Shown: positions 58,173 to 64,000 of the stretch, piece after piece | How positions within the stretch are numbered: the first letter of the stretch is position 1 | How the letters are laid out: the number at the start of each line of letters is the position of its first letter | Assembly (NCBI RefSeq): GCF_000470655.1 | Contig: NC_021921.1 | Location: 1,860,001 to 1,924,000 of the forward strand | Source of the DNA: Halorhabdus tiamatea SARL4B | GTDB taxonomy: Archaea > Halobacteriota > Halobacteria > Halobacteriales > Haloarculaceae | DNA: 64,000 bases | Direction of reading: 5' to 3' | The notes under the pieces: model-generated | Database searches by the model: none | What the model was told of the DNA's origin: nothing | What the model saw: only the letters and a program-made list of their open reading frames with translations | Position numbers and translations under genes: made by a program

Positions 58173-59303
58173 TCAGTCGTCCGCCGTTCGTTTCTCTTCG
58201 AGGCTCGAGGAGAAGCCGAGTTCCTCGCGGTCGGTGAGTTCCTCGCTCTGCCAGTACTCGTGGTTGTCTAGTGCCCGGAAACACTTCGCTTTGGTTCCGT
58301 CGGCGTCGTAGACGTCCGGTTCCTCGTGTTTGCACACTTCACGAGCGTGCTCACACCGGGTGTGGAACTTACAGCCCTCCGGCGGGTCGGCCGGGTCGGG
58401 AATGTCGATCCGCCGGACCGGTGGCTGCATGTGCATGGTCTCGCTGGCGACGTCCGGGTCGGCCGGCGGCGTCGACCACCGCAACACTTTGGTGTAGGGG
58501 TGGGTCGGATCAGAGATGAGTTCGTCGGGATCGCCGATCTCGACGATGTCGCCGAGGTACATCACGGCGATGCGGCCGTCGGACTTCTTGGTGAGATAGC
58601 GCGCGTTCGCCAGGTCGTGGGAGACGAACACGAAGGAGGTCCCGAACATGTCCTGGAGTTCGAGCAGCAGGTCCATCATCTCGACGCGCAAGGAGACGTC
58701 CAGGGCCGAGACCGCCTCGTCGGCCAGCACCAGGTCGGGGTTGGTCAACAGCGCCCGCCCGAGGACGACCCGCTGTTGTTCGCCACCGGAGAGCTGATGC
58801 GGGAACCGTTCTGCGTAGTCCTCGACGGGTGTCATCCCGACGTACTCGAGGTAGTGATAGATCGTCTCGAGTCGCTCGTCGGGACCGAGTTCCTTGCGCC
58901 ACTTCTTGAGTGGGTCGGCCAGCGACGCGCGGACCCGCCGCGAGGAGTTGAGCGCACTTCCCGGGTCCTGGTGGATGATCTGGAGCGCCTGCTGGATCCG
59001 GTCTTTGGAAATTTTCACGTCGCTCGACCGATCCTTCGCGTCCCAGATGTCCTGCCCGTAGTACTTGATCGACCCGCCGGTCGGTCGCTGGAGCCCGACG
59101 GCAGCTTTCCCGAGCGTGGTCTTCCCACAGCCGCTCTCGCCGACGAGCGCGACGATGTCGTCTTCCTCGATCTCGAGGGAGATGCCGTCGACGGCCCGAA
59201 CGACTTCATCCGAGAGCGCTTTCTCGATGATGCCACCGGGTTTGAAGTGTACCTCGACGTCTTCCAGTGCGAGTAGTGGTTCGTCGGATTCTGTTTCACT
59301 CAT
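58173..59303 (-). CDS. Oligopeptide/dipeptide-type ABC transporter ATPase (OppF-like)
   Basis: The 376-residue ATPase has Walker A GESGCGKTTLGKAAVG near 54-69, signature LSGGEQQRVVLGRALL near 167-182, Walker B DLVLADEAVSALD near 186-198 and switch His in FVFVSHDLANARY near 220. The C-terminal OppD/F-type extension has a Cys cluster (FHTRCEHAREVC and following Cys) that in relatives binds an iron-sulfur cluster. It is the last gene of the operon and pairs with the OppD-like ATPase encoded before it. Its substrate could be peptides, nickel or oligosaccharides. Confidence 0.9.
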   Translation of the reverse strand: MSETESDEPLLALEDVEVHFKPGGIIEKALSDEVVRAVDGISLEIEEDDIVALVGESGCGKTTLGKAAVGLQRPTGGSIKYYGQDIWDAKDRSSDVKISKDRIQQALQIIHQDPGSALNSSRRVRASLADPLKKWRKELGPDERLETIYHYLEYVGMTPVEDYAERFPHQLSGGEQQRVVLGRALLTNPDLVLADEAVSALDVSLRVEMMDLLLELQDMFGTSFVFVSHDLANARYLTKKSDGRIAVMYLGDIVEIGDPDELISDPTHPYTKVLRWSTPPADPDVASETMHMQPPVRRIDIPDPADPPEGCKFHTRCEHAREVCKHEEPDVYDADGTKAKCFRALDNHEYWQSEELTDREELGFSSSLEEKRTADD

Positions 59304-59304
59304 A

Positions 59305-60489
59305 TTACATGTCCTCCTCGAGGACGCCTGAATGAAGCGTATACGTGATCGTCTCGCGTGCCTCTTCCGGATAGAAGCACGCAGCCATCTGCTCGTCTTC
59401 GACGTCCATCAGCTCGGGATCCTCGACTGTACACTGCTCGTCGGCGATCGGACACCGCGGGTGATACCGACACCCCGACGGGATACTCACCGGGTCGGGT
59501 GCCGACCCCTCGATCGGCTGCATCTCCTCGACGACCGAGTCGATGCTCGGCAGCGATCTGAGCAGTGCCCTGGTGTAGGGGTGAGACGCGTTCTTGAGGA
59601 TCTTATACGCCGTCCCGACCTCGACGAACTCGAAGGCGTACAGCACGGCGAGTCGGTCGGCCAGCCCGGCCACCAGCGGCAAGTCGTGGGTAATAAACAG
59701 GATCGTCAGGTCGAACTCCTCTTGCAGTTCTCGGAGCATCGCGATGATCGAGCGCTGCATCAACATGTCGAGGGCTGCCGTTGGCTCGTCCATCACCAGC
59801 ATCTCCGGTTCGAGGACGAGACTGAGTGCGATCAGCGCCCGCTGTTTCATCCCGCCCGAGAGTTCGTGTGGGTACGAGCCAAGCACCCGATCCGCATCGA
59901 GGTGCAACGCGTCGAAGAGATCCCGGGCGTGGGTCATCCGCTCGTCTAGGTCGGCGTTGTGCGCGCGGATGGTCTCCTTGAAGTGGGCCCCGATCTTCAT
60001 CGTGGGGTTGAACGAACTCATCGCACCCTGGAAGACCATCGCGGCTTCCTCCCATCGGTACCGGCGCTTCTGTTCTTTGTTCAGGTCGAGGATCCGGACC
60101 GCGCCGTCGGCGTCAGTCGTGATCCCCTGGGGGAGGTTCGCGGGGTTCTCCGGGTAGTAGGTGATCTCGCCGGTCAACAGCCCCGGCTCCTCGACGACGT
60201 CGAGCAGCGACGCGGCGAACATCGACTTCCCGGAACCGGACTCGCCGACGATGCCGATGATCTCGTTGCGGCGGATGTCGAGGCTGGCGTGATCCAGCAC
60301 CGTCGACTGTCCGCGGTCGAGGTCGAAGCGTACCGTCGCGTCCTCGACTTCGAGGATGATATCCTCGGCCGATGCTTGCCGTCCGTACTGCGTCGATCCT
60401 TCGGTTGCCATACTTAGCACCTCCAACTCGCGTTTCTCGTCTCCGGTACGTCCTGGGCCGACTCGAACGGTGTCGTGGTAGTCACTCAC
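59305..60489 (-). CDS. Oligopeptide/dipeptide-type ABC transporter ATPase (OppD-like)
   Basis: The 394-residue ATPase has Walker A GESGSGKSMFAASLLD near 79-94, signature LSGGMKQRALIALSLVL near 213-229, Walker B EMLVMDEPTAALDML near 231-245 and switch FITHDLPLVAGLAD near 263-276. The C-terminal extension has Cys residues (CRYHPRCPIADEQC near 335-350). Its start overlaps the permease stop (ATGA at 60486-60489); MATEGSTQYG at 60411 is an alternative start. It is upstream of and paired with the OppF-like subunit. Confidence 0.9.
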   Translation of the reverse strand: MSDYHDTVRVGPGRTGDEKRELEVLSMATEGSTQYGRQASAEDIILEVEDATVRFDLDRGQSTVLDHASLDIRRNEIIGIVGESGSGKSMFAASLLDVVEEPGLLTGEITYYPENPANLPQGITTDADGAVRILDLNKEQKRRYRWEEAAMVFQGAMSSFNPTMKIGAHFKETIRAHNADLDERMTHARDLFDALHLDADRVLGSYPHELSGGMKQRALIALSLVLEPEMLVMDEPTAALDMLMQRSIIAMLRELQEEFDLTILFITHDLPLVAGLADRLAVLYAFEFVEVGTAYKILKNASHPYTRALLRSLPSIDSVVEEMQPIEGSAPDPVSIPSGCRYHPRCPIADEQCTVEDPELMDVEDEQMAACFYPEEARETITYTLHSGVLEEDM

Positions 60490-61532
60490 ATCACCTCACC
60501 GCTCGCCTGCGGCTCGCTCTCCTCGTCGGGGGTGGTCTGTGCGTGGCGAGCACGCAGCCGCGGGTTGAACACCCGGTCGAGTCCCTGGGCGAACAACACG
60601 AGTACGAACGTCAGTCCCGAGAGGAACAGTGCCGGGAAGAACAGCCAGTGGCCGGCGTGGCCGAGCTGGGAAATCGCGTTGCCGGTGGTGTAGGCGTTGT
60701 TCATCATCACGCCCCAGTTGAGCGTCGAGAACGGCAACACGCCCAGGAAATACAGCGCGACCGACGCCTTGATGACCTGCGTGGCCGCACCGGCCATGTT
60801 GACCAGGATGTACGGCGCGAGTTTCGGCACCAGATCCTGTCTGATCAGCGTCGCCGAGGACAGCCCCAGTGACCGCCCCGCTTCGATGTAGTCTTCTTCC
60901 CGGAGGGTCAACACCTGCGACCGCAGTGCACGCGCAAGCCCCGGCCACGTGTCGATCGCGAGGACGATCCCGACGGCCCAGGGACTTTTCATGTAATCCG
61001 CGAAGATCCCCGACAGCACGATGATCAGCGGCAGTCCCGGTAGGACGGCCTGAATGTCGGTCAGCGTCATCATGACCCGATCGACCAGGCCGCCCTTGTA
61101 CCCGCCGACGAAACCGACGAGGACGCCGAGGCCGACTGTCGTGAGCGCGCCGGCCGAGGCCATCTTGAGCATCGCTGGCGTGGCGTGGACGATCTGTTCG
61201 AAGATCGAGCGGCCGAGGTTGTCAGTCCCGAAGGGGACACCCCACTCGATGAACGCGCCGAGGTACCGCGGTCCCTCGTTGAGTTCTGGTTCCTCGACTA
61301 TCACGACGCCGCCAGTCCCCATGAAGATGTAAAACAGCAACCCGAGCCCACCGACGCGGGTCCGCCAGTCGCTCCATCCGATCCGGAGCGGGGCGAGGAT
61401 ATACCGGTCGACGAACCGCGTGAGTCGTTCACGCGTCGATACCTGGGCCGCTTCGACGTCTTCGCCGGTTCCGAAGATCATCTCCTCGGCCGTGCCACCG
61501 TCCGTTCGCAGTTCAGAGTCTGTATCAGTCAT
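60486..61532 (-). CDS. ABC transporter permease (OppC/DppC-like)
   Basis: The 348-residue protein has six transmembrane segments. One helix near 62-84 (VGGLGLLFYIFMGTGGVVIV) is followed by an outside loop. The core begins near 128 (MLKMASAGALTTVGLGVLVG) and contains the EAA-type cytoplasmic loop EEDYIEAGRSLGLSSATLI near 217-235. The C-terminus is a charged tail. Its gene follows the OppB-like permease by 1 bp and overlaps the OppD-like ATPase. It forms the membrane pore with the other permease. Confidence 0.88.
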   Translation of the reverse strand: MTDTDSELRTDGGTAEEMIFGTGEDVEAAQVSTRERLTRFVDRYILAPLRIGWSDWRTRVGGLGLLFYIFMGTGGVVIVEEPELNEGPRYLGAFIEWGVPFGTDNLGRSIFEQIVHATPAMLKMASAGALTTVGLGVLVGFVGGYKGGLVDRVMMTLTDIQAVLPGLPLIIVLSGIFADYMKSPWAVGIVLAIDTWPGLARALRSQVLTLREEDYIEAGRSLGLSSATLIRQDLVPKLAPYILVNMAGAATQVIKASVALYFLGVLPFSTLNWGVMMNNAYTTGNAISQLGHAGHWLFFPALFLSGLTFVLVLFAQGLDRVFNPRLRARHAQTTPDEESEPQASGEVM

Positions 61533-61533
61533 G

Positions 61534-62556
61534 TTAGAAGCTCTCCCGTGTTGCCCCGGTTCCAGCGCGCGGGTCGATCAGTCCGTAGGTCAGGTCGGCG
61601 AACAGGATCCCGAGGATCGTGATGAAGGTGAAAAACAGGAACGCCCCCATCATCAGTGGGTAGTCCTGGTTGGTCAGGGCCTCGAACGTGTAGTACCCGA
61701 GCCCGATGTACTGGAAGATCTGTTCGGTGATGACGTTCGAACTGAACAGTCGCGCGATCCCCAGCATCATGCCGGTGTAGATCGGCAGGATCGCGTTCCG
61801 CGTGAGATACCGCGAGAGGATCCGGTTGACGCTGATCCCCCGGATCTTCGCCGACCGGATGAAGTCCGACCCCATGATCCGGACCGCGTTCCCCCGCATG
61901 TTGAGCGATCCGGACGCGAACCCGACCACGAAACTAGAGAGGATTGGCATCGCCCCGTGTTGTAACAACCCTACCATGAACTTGATGTTGAACCCCGGCG
62001 TCGCGTCCGACGGGTAGCGCCCACCAGTCGGGAGCAGTTCCCACTGGTAGCCGAGGAACACGAGCATGACGACGGCGATGACGTAGTACGGAATGGAGTT
62101 CATCGTCAGCACGTAGGCGACCAGCCCCGAGTCGATCCTGGTCCCCTCGTACCACGCCATAACAGCCCCGATGACAATGGTCGCCGTGTACCCGAGCAGG
62201 AGGCCGTAGACGCTGATGAACACAGACCACGGCATCGCCCGAAAGAGGATGTCGAAGACGTCCGTGTTGTAATAGATGGATTGCCCGAAGTCCTGATGGA
62301 GGACGATATCGGAGATGTACCCAATGAAGCCCTCGATAACCCCCGAGTCGGGATTGATCCCCGTCATCTGTTCCGCCTGCCGGGCAATCTTCTGTGGGTC
62401 CGGCGGCTGCCCCTGTCCCGTTCGCTGTTGAACCAGTGACGCGATAATCGAGTCCAGTGGACTCCCGGGCATTATCCGGTACAGCGCGTACGTCACAAAT
62501 GTTCCGGCGATCAACGTGATAACCGCCTGTGCGATACGATTGATGTAGTAACCCAT
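61534..62556 (-). CDS. ABC transporter permease (OppB/DppB-like)
   Basis: The 340-residue protein starts with a signal-anchor (YYINRIAQAVITLIAGTFVT at 3-22) and a long outside loop near 35-95. Five more spans follow. The cytoplasmic EAA-type loop is SDFIRSAKIRGISVNRILSR near 232-251. It is the first gene of the four-gene transporter operon. No substrate-binding protein gene is found in the window next to it; upstream (62557-62741) is a short AT-rich promoter region shared with the divergent HEAT-repeat gene. Confidence 0.88.
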   Translation of the reverse strand: MGYYINRIAQAVITLIAGTFVTYALYRIMPGSPLDSIIASLVQQRTGQGQPPDPQKIARQAEQMTGINPDSGVIEGFIGYISDIVLHQDFGQSIYYNTDVFDILFRAMPWSVFISVYGLLLGYTATIVIGAVMAWYEGTRIDSGLVAYVLTMNSIPYYVIAVVMLVFLGYQWELLPTGGRYPSDATPGFNIKFMVGLLQHGAMPILSSFVVGFASGSLNMRGNAVRIMGSDFIRSAKIRGISVNRILSRYLTRNAILPIYTGMMLGIARLFSSNVITEQIFQYIGLGYYTFEALTNQDYPLMMGAFLFFTFITILGILFADLTYGLIDPRAGTGATRESF

Positions 62557-62741
62557 ACTATGGACGTATATGGTGAATTCGTCCTATTATATTTTCCGTC
62601 ATCGAATCCCTTTTACTGTGTCCAATTCGTACCAAATATTAAACCACTCTGAGTTATATGACGTACGTTTCCTGGCGGAGATCCTCGATGCGACGATACG
62701 AGCGACACCGTTTTTCGGGTGGCCGTCCCAACTCGGTAGTG

Positions 62742-63884
62742 ATGACCGATGATCCACGCGAGCGGGCGACAGCGTTGCTACGGGAGGCCCGTGCGGATCC
62801 GGACCCTGACGACGCCCCGGCGTTCGACGAACTGCTCTCGGCCGACGACCCGACGCTCCGTCGCAACGGCCTCGACGGGCTAGCGATCCTCGGGGGTCGG
62901 GATCCGTCGTTGCTCACCGATCGCGTGGACCGGTTCGCGGAACTCTTATCGGACCCTGACCGCGAAGTGCGGGCCGGCGCGAGTGCGCTCTACGCGAACT
63001 CGCTGTCGGGGGACGCGGTGCTCGAAGCAGCCGACGCCCTCGCCGAGTGTCTCACTGATTCGTACTCGATCGTGCGGTGGAACGCGCTGGAGGGACTCCT
63101 CGCGGCCGCCCGGACCGATCCCGCCGCGTGTACGGACTTCGTCGACGATGTCCTGGCGTTTCTCGATGCCGACGCCGACCACGTCCGTGCTCACGCCGTC
63201 CAGTTTCTCGCGGTCGTCTCGACTGCCCATCCCGAGGCCGTCCTGCCGGCGACCGACCGTCTCCTCGATGTCTTGCTTTCGAGCGAGGACATCGACGTTC
63301 CGATCGACGCGACGGTCCGTCGGCGGGCACCCGACTCGGGTTCTCGCGTCGACGACATGGCCGACGAAGGCCGCAAACGCATCCGTGACACTCGACAGGC
63401 TGCCGGCCACGCGATCTACGAGGTCGCGAGGGGTGACCCGGACGCCGTCCGACCAACCGTCGACGACCTCCTTGAGTTGCTCGATGACCCGGACCCGCAG
63501 ATTCGCGTCGTGGCCCTCGATGTCCTCGTCGCGCTTGCGGAGGACGATCCCGAACCGCTCACCGAGTACACCGAGCAGATCGCCACTTGCCTCGACGACG
63601 ACGCCGCGATGGTCCGGGCCAGCGCGTCTCAGGCCCTTACAGCAGTCAGTCCCGCAGCCCCGGACGACGTCGCTGGGGCCGCCTTCGAATCCGTCGACCG
63701 GATCGCGCCACTACTCGAAGACGACGACCCGGCTGTCCGGGCGAGCGCCGCGTCGCTGCTCGCACTCGCGGCAGAGCGCGATCCCGATGCCGTCGCCGGT
63801 CTCTGGGACCGACTCGAGGGCCTCCGATCGGACGACGCCGCGTTCGTCCGGGAGGCCGCCGCCGACGCACTCGACCAGCGCTGA
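62742..63884 (+). CDS. HEAT-repeat protein
   Basis: The 380-residue all-helical protein is built of about nine HEAT-like repeats; clear units start RFAELLSDPDREVRAGASAL near 66, ALAECLTDSYSIVRWNALEG near 100, DLLELLDDPDPQIRVVALDV near 243 and RIAPLLEDDDPAVRASAASL near 322. Such scaffolds mediate protein interactions. In haloarchaea HEAT proteins are often linked to signalling or to cyclase assembly, but nothing here shows that. ATG at 62742 (MTDDPRERATALLREARADP) is preferred to the longer frame starting 62658. It is divergent from the oppBCDF-like operon. The last 116 bp of the window show no gene. Confidence 0.82.
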   Translation: MTDDPRERATALLREARADPDPDDAPAFDELLSADDPTLRRNGLDGLAILGGRDPSLLTDRVDRFAELLSDPDREVRAGASALYANSLSGDAVLEAADALAECLTDSYSIVRWNALEGLLAAARTDPAACTDFVDDVLAFLDADADHVRAHAVQFLAVVSTAHPEAVLPATDRLLDVLLSSEDIDVPIDATVRRRAPDSGSRVDDMADEGRKRIRDTRQAAGHAIYEVARGDPDAVRPTVDDLLELLDDPDPQIRVVALDVLVALAEDDPEPLTEYTEQIATCLDDDAAMVRASASQALTAVSPAAPDDVAGAAFESVDRIAPLLEDDDPAVRASAASLLALAAERDPDAVAGLWDRLEGLRSDDAAFVREAAADALDQR

Positions 63885-64000
63885 TCGATCTTCTCGCGGT
63901 GGTCCGGTGTTCGTGGCTGGTGGGCGCTGTCTGTCTGCTGTACGCGATTCGAGTATCGCCGTGGCTCGGGGGTCGAACTTAGAGGAACTGAGACGAAAAA

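Overview
The window is chromosomal DNA of a haloarchaeon (class Halobacteria). GC is high, predicted proteins are rich in Asp and Glu, and most promoters are archaeal TATA boxes about 25-30 bp upstream of leaderless or near-leaderless starts. Archaeal or haloarchaeal markers include a thermosome subunit, the archaeal MptD aldolase, UPF0200/UPF0201, HalOD1 and bat-type HTH proteins, a Grx-like protein disulfide oxidoreductase and an archaeal RNase P RNA. A soluble [NiFe] hydrogenase, methylglyoxal synthase, a GH2 glycosidase and a peptide-type ABC importer together suggest a fermentative or facultatively anaerobic sugar user such as Halorhabdus. That genus guess is inference.

Layout. 0-4.3 kb: two ABC-2 permeases, a phosphoesterase, a 42-residue membrane protein and two tandem M29 aminopeptidases. 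4.3-6.5 kb: minus-strand tRNA-Arg(TCT) and tRNA-Val(TAC) flank a DUF373 membrane protein; hairpin repeats and partial tRNA copies lie on their 3' sides. 6.6-14.4 kb: housekeeping genes (DUF192, creatininase/ArfB-like, MptD, aldo/keto reductase, ileS). 14.5-24.9 kb: regulators, an MFS transporter, aconitase and dUTPase, with two IS insertions. A TnpB-only IS200/IS605 element disrupts a ZIP transporter, and an IS66 element with an 8-bp target duplication disrupts an HTH-10 regulator. 25-40 kb: HalOD1, mgsA, tRNA-Phe(GAA) with a 3' array of degenerate tRNA copies, membrane proteins, a PD-(D/E)XK-like protein, a HemG/HemY-type oxidase, UPF0200/UPF0201, a DUF47 protein, two rhodaneses and an AI-2E family protein.

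40.1-47.0 kb is the centrepiece: a six-gene operon in the order NuoE-like, NuoF-like, NuoG-like, [NiFe] small subunit, [NiFe] large subunit, maturation protease. Gene order and domain content match the electron-bifurcating HydABCSL type of [NiFe] hydrogenase better than a plain HoxEFUYH enzyme. The predicted reaction is reversible exchange of electrons between H2, NAD(P) and a ferredoxin. Just downstream is a lower-GC stretch with a secreted orphan protein and a broken Tat lipoprotein gene. It is bounded on its far side by a second, diverged copy of the protease gene's last 36 codons.

49-64 kb: a DUF2061 protein, a regulator, an SDR epimerase, a redox gene pair, RNase P RNA with an adjacent inverted-repeat element, a protein disulfide oxidoreductase, a GH2 beta-galactosidase, a thermosome subunit, a complete oppBCDF-like transporter without a binding protein, and a HEAT-repeat protein.

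The most unusual non-coding signal is a family of hairpins. They have variable stems but a conserved 11-nt apex of the form GA-RC-GNA-GY-GA. In this window they are confined to the regions beside the three tRNA genes and to the leader of ileS.
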